Assembly (NCBI RefSeq): GCF_040954835.1
Contig: NC_090704.1
Span: forward strand, 11,863,501-11,927,500
Direction: 5' to 3'
Length of the DNA stretch: 64,000 nucleotides
Origin: Lepisosteus oculatus
Taxonomy: Eukaryota; Chordata; Actinopteri; Semionotiformes; Lepisosteidae
A program made the position numbers and the translations under genes. Below the pieces are notes generated by a model. That model was given only the letters and a program-made list of their open reading frames with translations, did no database searches and was not told the DNA's origin. Of the stretch, positions 41,059 to 54,300 are shown one piece after another; the stretch's first letter is position 1, and the number at the start of each line of letters is the position of its first letter.

Positions 41059-41258
41059 CATGTTTATAGTCGTGAAATGTACAGTATAGGTACTTGAATC
41101 CTACATGTTCTCTTTCTATTCAAAATAAGGTCCTTGCACATTCTCGGGCATGAAAAACATCCCATGAACTAGTTAAATTTCATCTCTTCAAAATGTGGTC
41201 TTTTTTGTTTCGTATCCTGAAATCCAAAGAATTATTTCTTCCTTTTTTATCCACTATC

Positions 41259-41328
41259 TTACCCACTACCCACTACTAGAGGATAGAGGATACAGGGTAG
41301 AGGATGGATAGTGGATAGTGGATAGTGA
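41259..41328. repeat. Short imperfect hairpin of GGATAGT repeats
   Basis: ATCCACTATC near 41259 pairs with GATAGTGGATAGTGGATAG near 41305-41325, and the core is GGATAG/CCACTA-type short repeats. Probably in the ZBTB41 3' UTR. It would fold as an RNA hairpin if transcribed. Confidence 0.5.
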
Positions 41329-41943
41329 AAATACACTTTTCATAAAATGTCAGTATCTTCACTGTTTGTGATTGGGAGTGCTCAAAAGAAATCTGAAGGT
41401 TTTAAAGACAGTATTCAGTATTGCAGTGGACCATGTGAAAGAACTTGCAAACCAATTCCTGCATGATGATAGTGACTCTTTGTAGCTGAAATGCTTTTAT
41501 TCCTGATTATAAAAACATTTAGTTTTAGGTTCAGAATTCCCATCTTGCAAGGCTAGTTTGGAGCTATCTGATAATTCCACAAATCTCTGCTGGTGCAGAG
41601 AAAGCTATGTCTGAATGAGAATGGGTATGTTCAGTGTAGAGACAGAATGATGCAAAACATCATTGTAGGATGCTTTGGATTTGTTGATCTAACAAGACAA
41701 AGACTTTGATATGGTAATACTTGATATGTATGAATGTTATTGTATATTAATGGCATTTGAAACAATAACTTAACAATGCATTTATTAAAATGAGAGCTTT
41801 AAATGTTGTTTTATACATGTTCATGTTGTGCTACAGCATGATACATAAGATTAAAATTTCACAAACCATGAAATCCAGACATTTTGAACTCTTATTATTG
41901 TGAAATTTACAATAATTAACCAAGCATTTGGTAGGATCATATA

Positions 41944-41949
41944 AATAAA
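41944..41949 (+). terminator. Candidate ZBTB41 poly(A) signal
   Basis: AATAAA about 890 bases after the ZBTB41 stop. Another AATAAA is at 44058-44063. Which one is used cannot be told from sequence. Confidence 0.35.
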
Positions 41950-44900
41950 GCAGTTACTTTTAACTTTGAATGCGTCACAAAAATATTATTTGCCTTTTGT
42001 GGTAAATGTAGGCATTTTCTTTGTGTTAGATTTTGCCTTCAGTTCTGACTCTGTCAGGCCATGCCTCAGTCTCAAGACAAGACTTATCCTTTGATGAGGC
42101 TTACCTGACTTAGCAGCTCATCTTTATTATTTTACTCAACATTTTGACAATATCTGGAACCTCCCTTGCCCTGCTTTAGTTCACAGCTGAGAGATATCTT
42201 TTGCTACTTTTCATAGTTGACAGGTTTCCTTTCCTGTCTTTTCTCTTCTTTGCCTTTTCTTCTTTCACTGGAGACATAGACCTTACCAGCACAACAGGGG
42301 ACATACAGTAGGTGGAGCTCTCCCACTCCCTGCCAAAAGCTCAGTGGATTTTGAATAGCTGTAGGGCCCTCTAGTGATAGATGCTGTGCTTCACAAGGTG
42401 CAAACAAGGTCTCGTGCCTCGTTGCAAATTTCTGGCCCAGAACGCCTTGAGGTATTGAGCCATTGAGCCTGCACACGTGACTGCGTCTTTGAGGTCTCAG
42501 GGTTTTAATCTTCAGCGCGTATTTAAACACCCAGAGATCTTGAGGTTAAAACATGTTTTGCATTCTTGAGATCTTGAGACAGGGTTTTTTATATTTTCAT
42601 AATATTCATTAAACCTGGGAGATCTTAACCTTTTGAGGTCTTCTCACAGTCTCAGGTCTTGATACAAACTAGAGGCCTTGACAGGGTCTGCCTAAATGAG
42701 GCCTAAATGATGTCTTGTAGTGGATTTGTATTCCTGAAAGTTTTGGAAGAACTGGATTACGATCTCGAGATCTTAATGGGGACTTGAGATTCAAAATGGG
42801 ACCTGGTTGCCTTGAGTACTCAATGTAAGCCTTTACTTTTTGGGGCCTGGAATAGAGAATGTACCCTAAACTACCCTGAATCTGTAGCAAAAGATGTACC
42901 CCTGGCATGTCTATGAGCCTGACTGGTCAAACCAGTTTTAAGTCCTTGAATATTGTGTTCCAATTCACACCTGGAAACTTTCTCAGCTGTCCAATATATG
43001 GTGAATGTGAGACCATTTTACTCACTGCCCTCCCAGCTGTGGTCTGCATGAGTCCAAGTGTCTTTACCTACTGTGCAGTGATGCAGTACCGCTGTGGGAC
43101 CTTCCAGTGGTGTCAGACATGCATTTCAGATCTCTTCGGTTTGCAGACTTGTGTTTTCTGTTGCTCACTCCTCCTGGTATTAATGTTCTGCCAGCTTTTG
43201 AAGATGGATATCTTTCAGTTCCCCACATTTAGTTCCAAGAGCAGGTACTGTCTCCTGTTGGAGTACTCCCCATCAGCATGTACCAGACAGCACCCATCAG
43301 GGCATCTGACTTGCTGATTATATGTCATAGACACAGCATGACCTCTTATGGGATTCAGGGCCTTTCAGTCAGGCTCTGTATTCCTTTTATGTCTCTCCGT
43401 CACTGTTATCTTGGGCCGCTCAACTTCGTCATTCCTCAAGAGATAATTACATTTCACCTTAAAGGGTAAGCAGAGTTGGTTATTTGCCAACTAAATGCAG
43501 TTATTATCCTTCTGGCTCATTAATATTGGGATTCAGAAGGTTGCAGGTTTAGCAAAATATTGTGATGAGCTGCTGTGTTGTTGCATCATGGGGTGATGTA
43601 TCAGGGTTCAATTTGAACATCTTCACAGAACATATTGCTAAAAAAAAGGGGCAAAAGTACTGAAGGCACCTCTCACCAGGAGGTAATAACTACATTTCTT
43701 TTCAGTGAACTAAGATTATGGTATCCTTTCTTTTTTCTAAAATGTGAAATACCAAATCTCAATGTGTGAGATATATGACATATTATTAGGAGTCACCCCA
43801 GTAGAAGTGTAGTTATGTGGCTTACAGTATATATTTGAAAGTTTAATGTCTTGAAGATGTTATGTTCAAATATTTGTTTTTTTTAAATAACATTCCCAAC
43901 TGTAGCTTGCATGTATTGTTTTTTTTTAATGTTGATGATTTTAACCGATTTGCTGCTACATTTTATACTCTGTTGTCAATGATATATTTCTTTAATGCTT
44001 CTCTCATTATCAAATGTAAAGATGTATATCATTCTGAATTTCGGATGCATATGTGCAAATAAAAGTTTTTTTAATTATTTAATATTTTCGTATTAACATT
44101 TTCCAGTTATCTCCTGAATCACAACATCCTCTTTCAAAAATAAGAAACTCTGAAGTAACACTTGTTTATAGCAGTAAGAAACATTACAAAGAATGGTATG
44201 GAAATGTTTTCTTTTATACTATTTATAAACTAGCCTATCATTAAAGGACTGGGTAGGTTGCTTCAACTTTCATACTCACAAGCTTCAGTATATAAATGCA
44301 CAATCTTTTACTTAACCTGAAACCTTTACTTAAGGATCCATATGCAGTTGTAGTCTGTTTTTTAAAAAAAATATAATTCTCATATGCCTCATAAATGCTT
44401 CGATGTGTAGTTTGCAACTGCACACACAAGTCAAAAATGCTACTAAATGTTCCCTGAATGTATTGTAACATCCCTACATACATTGATCCAGGAATGTAAT
44501 AATAACTTAGTCTTGACAACAAACTCAGTGGCTCAGTGGATTGTAGAAAATATATATTCAGTTACATTTTCAACCAGTATACTTCAACTTGACTGTACTG
44601 TTACAATCTTGTTAACTAATCTTGCCAAATTTCCATAGGTTAAGGAAATTGGAGACTGCAAAAAAGATTACTGCCTTAGTATTGATCAACCAGTAGATAG
44701 CACTCTTCTCTCTGGACATTGTTTTAAACAACTACAACGGAATGAAAAGTGACTTTTGCATGGAAGATGTTATTACCTCTAACATTAATATTAGCGACTT
44801 ATAGGTAGGCTCATATTTTAAATTAGCGTTCAGCGTTTCTTGTTTAAAAGATTTGAAAACTTTGTTCTTTCGTTTTCAGAATTACTCCAAAGGCAAATTA

Positions 44901-45261
44901 ATAAAAACAGTATTCGGCATTCAATTGCTGTGAAGCATAGCTGGTTTAGAGAGCCCCGAAAGACTCTTCCGCCTGTTGAATCTTTTTTCTTTTACGACTC
45001 TGGTAGTTTGTGCAGGCGTGTATGATCTCACCATCATCTTAGCTGAACATGAGAGAAGTAATGAAATTCATAATTTCAGTCCTAAGATATTGGCAGGTAT
45101 AGGCGGTTATTTAAAGTGATTTACTGATTATATTATTAGCTGGGTGTGAGGTACACCAATACGCCGTTTCTTAACTACATAAACCTTGTAAGTTAAATTG
45201 CACCCCAGCATACATTAGTTTGTTAACGACTGTGGAATTTAAAAAAGCAACCGGACTGCTG

Positions 45262-45464
45262 GTTGGCTTTGTTGGCAGCGTACTGATTGGATAGGAGGAA
45301 TCCACAGACTCCTCTGTGATTGGCTGAAGGGGGAAATTTGAAATGTTTCACTGGGTGGGTCTTCGTGTGCATGCAGTTGTAGTCCACAGAGAGAAGAAAT
45401 GGGTTAATAATTTTAGGTGTTATAAAAGCGATTTTTATACAGCAGTAGGATAGATTTTTTTAAG
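45262..45464 (+). promoter_or_regulatory. ASPM: ASPM promoter: two CCAAT boxes, CDE/CHR, ZNF143-like site
   Basis: Two inverted CCAAT boxes (ATTGG at 45286-45290 and 45319-45323) are 33 bases apart, the spacing typical of NF-Y pairs in G2/M genes. A CHR element TTTGAA at 45337-45342 follows a GGGGGAAA run resembling a CDE. GCATGC (45369-45374) next to TTGTAGT (45377-45383) resembles a compact ZNF143 site. The start codon is about 120 bases further on. This is the layout of DREAM/MMB-controlled mitotic promoters, a class known to include ASPM. Motif function is inferred. Confidence 0.65.
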
Positions 45465-48366
45465 ATGTCCGCTTTTGTTAAGAAGGGTGTTTTACTGGAC
45501 TTCAGTCCGACGTGCAGTGTCCATAATGAAATCAATCCAGGCAAGGGTGCTGCTGTTACGAACTTCTCATCTGGGGATGCAAACAAGGAAAACAAGAGTG
45601 GTTCGTACCCCGTGTTAAGTCTTGTGCAGTTCTCAAGGGCTCCGTTTGTGAGTTTCGAGACCGTGAAGTTGGGATCTTCTAAAGGATCAGTCTTGGTTGT
45701 CGAAAATCCAAATCAAGATGTGGCCGAAGTGAAAATAGATAAATTTCCTTCTGCCAAAGGATTTTCGGTGGATCACAGGCATTTCATTCTTAAGGTAATG
45801 TCATTTCTTTTTTTATTATTTGTCGTGTGTGCTAATGTCTGTCAAAAGTACATTTTCATGTAATTATCTCGTTTTGTCCTGTGATATTTTGATATGAAAA
45901 CTGGCCCCAGAAAAAGGGATCATGCATTACAAGAGTTTAGCGTCGTTGTAATAACTGAAGGCGTTTTTTGCTCACAATAGAAAATATTACCTCTTATTTC
46001 GTCTTTTTAGCTGCCTACATTTCGATGAAGTTTCGAAAGTTCGATGCCTTGTTGCCTATGTATTCGTCCTTGTGTATTTAGGTGATTTTGGTATTCTTCT
46101 AAACACCCGGACGGTTAATGCAAACTGCAAAACAAAAAAAGGTATTTTTTGTCAGTTTTAAAAAGTAGACACTGTCCATCTCTCCAGTGAACTTGGGCTC
46201 ATCCCTCATCGTAGAATATGGTCTCCTGCAGAATAGACGATGACATCATTCGCAAATTTATACGGAGCAAATATCAGTCATTTGAAAAATAAGTTTACGT
46301 ACTGCTTGAATATCTGCATAGTGTATATTCAAATGTGACTGGAAGACACTTCCCATACGAACAATCTGAGCAACTTTAATATTGTACTGTACCTACTGTA
46401 AAGCGTTATACGCATTGTAAATTTGTTGTAGTCTGCGCTTGATTTTGCCCTTATGCTAGTTGTAATCTCTTGTATAAAATGGGAATATATTTTTTTTCTT
46501 CAGATAAACCTGATCGTTTACAGATACTGTAATTTGTTTTAGAGCAACCGAATAGCAATATAGCGTCCTACTGTTGTTTTTCCAACATTTTTTACCTTGT
46601 TTTAAGTTCTATATTTTTCTTGGAACTGGGATTGTCCTATTTTGAAATCACCTGTTCTGGTGACTTAGAATTTCCCAAATATCAATCAGAGTTGCAGTAA
46701 GGTGAATTAAACCATATGAGTGATTAATACATTATTCCCTGCCTTTATTGAAGGGTCTTTATGGCTGTTGAGTTTATATAAATATATATGTAAATGATAT
46801 AATAAATATATATGGAAATATAAAGACTGGTATATGCAGTAACACTAGAAATAATTCCTTATATTTATATAGCACTTTTCTGGACACTCCACTCAAAGTG
46901 CTTTATATAGATACTTTATTAATCCTGTGAGGGAAATTGTAGTGCAACAGCAGCCTTGCACAGTCAACACAGCACAGTGTAATGAAATTATACAATAATA
47001 TACAATACAGTAAGTACTCCAGAAAATGGAGTATACAGAATTGCTCACAGTACAGAAAATATAAGACAAACCAGAAACCAGTACAGTACACAAAAAGATG
47101 TATTGCACATTATAAATATATTGCACAAAAATCACTTGTAAACAGGAGAACTAGCTGTAAAGTGAGAATTCATGTTCAGTCCAAAAACAGATCAAAGTTG
47201 CCCCTGCCCAGACACACAGCGGATGAGTTGTAGAGTCTTATGGTAGAAGGCAAGAATGAGCTTCTGTTGCGCTCCCTGCCGCACCGTGTTTGGATCAGAA
47301 TATTGCTGAATGTGCTCTTCATTCTCACAAATGTGTCATAGGGGGGATGGGAGACGTTGTCCATGATGGTCGTTAATTTGGACACCATTATTCTCTCAGC
47401 CGCTACCTCCAAGGGGTCCAGATCCGACCCAATGACAGAACTTGCTCTTTTGATGAGCTTGTTCAGCCTGTTAGCATAAAGGCAATGGGAACTTCCCTAC
47501 ATCATCAACAATGTGCGCATCACCCACCTGGATGATGCGACAGCAGCCATAGTGTACCTGTACGCTCAGCATACATCAGCTGTCAATGGTGAGGAAACAG
47601 AGTGATATAGTGGCTTCAGAGTAGATTGATAAAGGCCAAGTGAAATTTGGCCAGGACACAGGGTAACTTTTTGAGAAGAGCCCTGGTATATTATTTTTAT
47701 ATAATGTTTTTTTTACTCTAAAAAAATATATACATAAAATTGAATATATTTGTTATGAATATACAGTCCTTATGCATCCTTATTTTTTATACATCAAGAT
47801 TGTAAAGACTGCTTCATTCTCCATGTGTATATATAGCTCGCCCTTCTGATGCGTTGGAACGAATGTTATTTTTTTTATCAAGTTCAATGCACAGTACAAA
47901 AATCTTGAGAGACGGTCTAGAAAAACATAAGCTGATTTTATACATTCCATCCATGTGTACTCATAGTGCCTTTTATTTTAAGAAATCATAAAAGTGACCA
48001 TTTGAAAACTCAGTTGAAAATCCATCTTGGAAAACTGAAGAGACAAGCAGTAGTAGCTGAATGCATCTCCCTATATTAGGTTTGGTTACGATGGAAGTCT
48101 TTTTGTTAAGAATGGTATGTAACTGAATGGGAAGCGTGGAATTTATATAGAAATGACCGAATTACATTATCTGTGAATTACATTATTAATGAACTGAATC
48201 ATTTTTAACGTTTCATTTGTAGCCAGAAGAAAGCACCAGCTTGTCAATAACATGGACCCCTGTGGAGGAAGGAGGAGTCAGAGAACTAATTACTTTTATT
48301 GCAAATGGTATTGTAAAGCATCAAGCTATTTTGCTTGGAAGAGCAGAAGCACCCAAAAAGAAAAGA
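45465..48366 (+). CDS. ASPM: ASPM exons 1-2: N-terminal ASH domain
   Basis: Exon 1 (45465-45794) starts [15 protein letters not shown] and carries a KEN tripeptide at residues 41-43. The ASH (ASPM-SPD2-Hydin) fold follows: [19 protein letters not shown], then [18 protein letters not shown]. Exon 2 (48223-48366) completes it: [16 protein letters not shown], then [13 protein letters not shown], ending in a basic PKKKR. Phase 0 at both junctions. Confidence 0.93.
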
Positions 48367-51300
48367 GTAAGTTCCTTTTTCTGTTTTATTCTCAGATGTA
48401 AGCGCTAGCTTAATAAAATACATTTCTGACATTGTTCTGGTGACACTTGACAACAAGCCATGGTAATGTAGCAAAGTAAAAAGTAGCAACCTAGAATTTT
48501 TTTTTTGTCTTTCAGAAAAGCTTGTGGGACTCGATAAAAACTAAGAGACCTTCAGAATGTCCCGTCCCAGCTAAGGGAAGGAAAACTGATTCTTCATTAA
48601 AGAAGTCTGCCAACAAAACATTCCATGTTTCTCGAAAAGTGCAGTATGTCAAGGAGAAGGGGCGAAGCCCACTTTCGTCATACAGTAATGCCCCGATAGT
48701 TGGAAGTACTCTTATGTCAAATCCTGCTGAGAGTCGATCAGGTCTTTCAGAAAAAGAGTCTTATTACACACCTGGCTCCTTGCAAAAATCTAAGACGCGT
48801 TCTGCACTGGACAAATCAAAGAGTAATGATTCCTTCCTTGATGACAAATCTGTTCCTCTTCCCAGGCCTACTTTTCTGGTGTCTGATTTTGATCATGTAG
48901 AAAGGTCTGACCATATAGAAACACGAACCTTTGAATGTTCGTCTCTTGTTCCCAGTACTAGTGATGTGAGAGTTGTCAGTGTACTGAATAGGACACACTC
49001 TCCTGTTTATACTCCAGATCGTGTTGTAAACCCACTTACACCACGAATCAACTCGAGACGAGCTCCAGACTCTTTGTTAAGAGAAGATGCTCCTGATGGA
49101 GGCCTCAAGTTTTCGCCAGTGACTCCAATCCTATCTGTTCAAGATGCATTGGCAATTATTCAATCTGATGTCACACATGGATGTGAGGAAGGTGATGTCC
49201 TGCCTGCGATGTGCTCAAGTTTTGATTTTTCAGATTCTTTGGATTTGTTGACGGACACTGAGGGATTTCTGTCTTCTAAACCTGCTGAACCACTAGCTCT
49301 TCCTGAGATTTCTTCAGATTTTGAGCCTGTCAAGGCAAGGTTAACCTTCTTTGTAAAATCCAAAACTGTCCATGAGCATGAATCGAAAGATGAAACGAAG
49401 CACGCTCGGGTAACTACAAAATCTAAGAAACACACATTTTTAGCTGAAACCGTTACCAAGAGCAGAAGCTGTTCCTCCCAAGAGAGCAAACCTGAACATG
49501 GGCGAAAAGCAAGTTCTAAACGGCTGCTTATGGACAAAACAGTGGAATTAATAGAGGATGAATGTGTGAAGCCAGTTTCAAGAGTATTCAAGGCTGTTAA
49601 ATTCCAAAGCCTTCCTGTCATTGATTCTGATGTGAGCCTAGAAGCTCCAAATGCTTCAGGCCAATCTCAATCCCCATTGGTGGTTGTCCAGTCAAATTTC
49701 TCTGCAGTTGTGTCTCACCAACATCTTTCTCCAGTGTTGGCTCCACTTAGTTTGACTTCAAATGTGGCTGAGGAGCCTGGTTTGTCTCCAATAGTCCCAA
49801 CCAGAACCAGTGGCTCTCTGCTCTCCACCTGGACTGATGTCTCTTTGGTGGCTGGACAACATGATCTTGGTCCAATACTGTTGAACCAGTCAGAAACAGC
49901 CCCTTCGGCAATCCAGCCTACACTTCCTGTGCTGTTGGATTCTCCTGATCACCAAAGCAAAAAAAGAAAAAGTGACGAGTTTTCAAAAGACAACTTGTGT
50001 GAAACATTTCAGATTAAAAGAAGCCGATCATTTAGGCCTGAAACAGAGAAAAATAAATCCGTACAGGAAAGAAGACCCAGCTCAAGAACATCACAGAGTC
50101 TTCACAAAGTGACAGCAGGCAAGAATATATAATTATTTACTATATATATATATTTTGTGGTCAAAATTGAATATTTTTTTTATTTTAGTATTTGTAAACT
50201 AGAGTTTTCTAGATTATAGTCTATGCTAAATATTTCATTAAGTGGGATGTGGCCTTATTGTGAGGACTATTGGCATGTTTATTTTTCTCTATCAATTTGA
50301 ATTAAGAAATACTGCGTGTATTGTTTGTTAAACAAAGGTATACATTTAATGTTTTTTTCTTTTAGCAACACGTAACTCCCATTCAACTGTCTCCACAAAA
50401 TCTATGAAGTCCCTCAATGTGGCTCAGTCACAGCTGATATTTTCAAAGCCAGTTAAGAAAGGTAATGTTAGTTTTTTTTCCCCAAAACTTTCTAACAAAG
50501 TGAAACAGTGTTGATCATATGTTCAAATGCAGTAGAGATTTCTGAGTCATTATGTTTGCAAACCAGTAACAGGATCAAAGACTTGATCAGCGAAGATATT
50601 AAACATCAAACCTAATGCAACTGTTCATTGTGCAAATTGCACTGCAGTTAAAGAACTGCCTTTAAATACAGAGTAACTTGCAAATGTTTATTGGAAGGAT
50701 TAGTTCGACACCTGTATCGTGCTTTCTCCCTGCGCTTGTTTTAAATTCGTTACACTACTGTGAAACACGGGATTGCTGTGAAGTTCATACCTGTTATAAT
50801 GTAAGCCTAAAATGTTCATTATGAATTTTCCACCTTTTTTATTTAAGGTACTGTAAGATCAAGTGTCAAAACCTCTTTGAAAACTACAAAGTCTGTAGCA
50901 GGAGTTGCACAGTCACAACTCACCTTCATTAAACCAGTACAAACAGGTATGTATTTAAAGACCTTAATTTTTTTAATCAAGTCTCAAATTTTTGTTGTGG
51001 GATGGAAGGCAAACTTCTGAATTTTTACACAAGGAAGTTACTTTTACCTTTTTTTAAATAGCAATACCAAGACACCCATTACCATTTGCTGCCAAAAACA
51101 TGTTCTATGATGAGCGATGGATTGAAAAGCAAGAGCGAGGTTTCACATGGTGGATTAATTACGTTCTCACACCTGATGATTTCAAAGTCAACACTGAAGT
51201 CTCAAAAGGTACGTTTTACATGATAATTTGCTGTGAGGAATGGAATGTTGTTTTCTGTATTGTAACTTCAGGTTAGGTTTTTCATATCTGTTAATTTGAG

Positions 51301-54300
51301 GTAAATGTACTGAGCTTGTATGTAAACTCAAAACTATCCATATGACTTCTATTTTTTTCAGTTGTACTAGTCTATTAATATGTAAGTCTTTTATGATAAG
51401 ATTACTTTTGCATACAAAAGTAAATAACGTTTTTGTTTTCCAGTCAGTGCCATGTCCTTAGTGATGGGAGTTGAGAATCAACACAAAGTCAGTGTCCCCA
51501 AAGCACCAACTAAAGAGGAGATGTCTTTCAAAGCATATACTGCCCGCTGTAGGCTAAATCGCCTTCGTCGTGCTGCTTGTTGTCTTTTTACATCCGAGTC
51601 AATGGTCAAGGCCATCCAGCGGCTAGAGCTCGAGATTGAAGCTAAGAGGCTTCTGGTACGGAAGGACCGGCATCTCTGGAAGGACATAGGTAGGTTTATG
51701 TGATTAACTTCTGTTTTTTCAATCACTTATTTTCTTATGTTAATGTCTTTCTCATCATAACGGGGGAAAAAAGTTTTGCATGGACTCTTCTGTGAAATTA
51801 CAGGAGATGTGAGCTGCTAAGTCTTATCATTCCACCTTTTTGTGTGTATAAACCAAAGAAAATAAGTTCATCAGCTACCTTTGACTCGGATATAATAATT
51901 CCTTATGCTTATATAGTGCTTTTCTAGATACTCCACTTAAAGCACTTTACAGGTAATGGGACCCCCCTCCACCACCACCAATGTGCAGCCCCACGTAGAT
52001 GGTGCTCTCAGTGGGTAGAAGAACAGAGTGATTTAGCCAGTTCATAGATGGGGACTATTAAGTGGGCATGACTGGTAAAGGCCAATAGGGCAATTGGGCC
52101 AGGATGCCAGGGTGGCACCCCTACTCTTTTCGAGAAACATTCTGGGATTTTTAATGACCACAGAGAGTTGGGACCTTGGTTTTCCATCTTGTCCGAAGGA
52201 CAGTACCTTTTTTCAGTATAGTGTCCCTGTCACTATACCGGGGCATTAGGACCCTCACAAACAGCAGGGTCAGCACTTCTACTGGCCCCACTAACGCCTC
52301 TTCCAGCAGAAACCTTAGTTCTTCTCAGGAGGTGCTGACCAGGCCTGCTTAGCTTCAGTGGGTTGTCAGATGTGAGTTGCGAAGTGATATGGCTGCTGGC
52401 AATATATGTGCAAATGTCTCCTTTAGCGTTGAAATTTGACAACGTGAATAAGTATTCATACTCAGAAGTCAGTGCTGCTCCTGATTTGTGCCGTTACCTG
52501 AAAAGTTATCTGCGTTTGTGTTTGTATGCTTCCTGACACCCTTGTGGTCATTTTTAAAGGGGAACGCCAGAAGGTTCTGAATTGGTTGCTGTCCTACAAT
52601 CCTCTTTGGCTGCGAATAGGACTTGAGGTATTGTACATCTTGAGTTTTTGTTTTTCAATTCATATAAAGAATCTCTTGTCACCTGCAAGGCATGTTCCTG
52701 AAAACTCTTGTGTGTAGGTAAAGATGCAGCTGGTAAACAATGGACCTAAGGGGAAAAAATAGAGTTAGGGGAACTGAAGTCACGACTTTGAATAAAAACA
52801 TTTTCTCATATAAGAAAGTAAAGAAAAACACAGTATTCTGGATAGTTTTTAAATACATTTCTGGCATAATTCTTACCTTATGCTTGTTTCCCAAACTGCA
52901 TATGGCATGTACAAGACATTAAGTGACAATGCTGTTTTACTACTTAAGATCTCTCTGAAAATCCCCTCACTTTTTTATTGTATGAATGACAGATTGATTT
53001 ACGCCAAACAACCAATCATCAGGAGTATTACTTGGCTCTTCACACAATTCATCAATCTTTTTTTGTTAATCTTCACAGATCTAGATCAGTTAGCATTACT
53101 GGACATTTGAATGTATTATTTAACTATTGATTATTATTTCTGATATTGACAATTGCATTGGGCTTTGATGGTTTTGGATATGATTGTACACTAATATGCA
53201 CTGAACACTTTAAGAATGAGAGAAATTGCAGACATCTACTGGCAATGGTGGCTGACTGAGAAAGAATGATATTGGGCTGCATGGTTGCTCGCTCTTTCTT
53301 GAAAACTCTTTTGAGTCAACATGCATCACAATACATGGATGGTTCTGGAACATGTGGATACTCAACATTAGTAAAATTTTGCATGGATATTCAACACCAT
53401 GCAACTGTAAATTCACATATCATGGGATTACTGCCTTTACATTTTTTTTGGCTGTGCTTTATGTTTGAGAATAGTCATGCTGCATATCGATCTCATCCTC
53501 TAAGTCTTTTGTTTGTTTTAGGTCATTTATGGGGAGCTTATTTCTTTAGAGAGCAACAGTGATGTCATGGGTATGGCGATGTTTATTCTTAATCGCTTGC
53601 TTTGGAACCCTGATATTGCTGCGGAATATAGACACCCCAAAGTACCTCATCTATATCGAGATGGTAAGACACCTGGCTCATCATGTCCTTTTTTTTGTTA
53701 TTATAGTGGTGTTGTGGTCTTCATTAAGTGGAATTTTTGTTTTTGTTTGTTTTCTCTCTCTCGGGTAGGTCATGAGGAAGCTCTGTCTCGTTTCACCTTG
53801 AAGAAGCTTCTCCTGTTGGTGTGTTTCCTTGACAAAGCAAAAGAGTCCAGGATAATTGAACACGATCCTTGTTTGTTTTGCATGGATGCAGAATTTAAGG
53901 TTGGTTTTCTATTTTATTTGTGAAGGGTTTCAGACCAAGTCAGTATAGGAGGTTTCTTGTAATATTATGTACAAATGTGTATGTGCACAAATAATTTTGT
54001 ATTTTAGGGTAATTATATGCTTTTTTAGAATGTTGTAGTCCTTCACTGATCATTTTGTATTTGATAAAATTCTCTGAACTTTTCCTTGGCTGAGGGATAG
54101 ACATTTTATAATTATTTATTGCTCTTTGATATTTTCATAGTCAAGCAAAGACCTCCTACTGGCATTTTCAAGGGATTTTCTAAGTGGAGAAGGAATTCTT
54201 TCTCGCCATCTTGGATTCTTGGGCTTACCTGTCTCTCATGTCCAAACTCCACTGGATGAGTTCAGCTTTGCTGTGAAAAAACTGTCTGTTGACCTAAGAT

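Larger units (their letters stand above)
41059..45240. other. ZBTB41 3' UTR and ZBTB41-ASPM intergenic region
   Basis: No gene recognised. Positions about 42,050-43,460 are GC-richer than their surroundings, have several open frames on both strands (42204-42530 minus, 42907-43317 plus) and CTTGAG/GAGATCTTG-like recurrences. They may be a decayed unclassified element. No protein family match was recognised. Confidence 0.45.
45795..48222. other. ASPM intron 1
   Basis: About 2.4 kb. It contains SINE D with its nested LINE at 46.85-47.70 kb. No coding exon seen in the rest. Confidence 0.6.

Noticed and set aside
53266..53923. Open frames that join ASPM exons with flanking intron
   Set aside because: Consensus splice sites at 53522, 53663, 53769 and 53899 give the ASPM frame. 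The longer frames are chance extensions.
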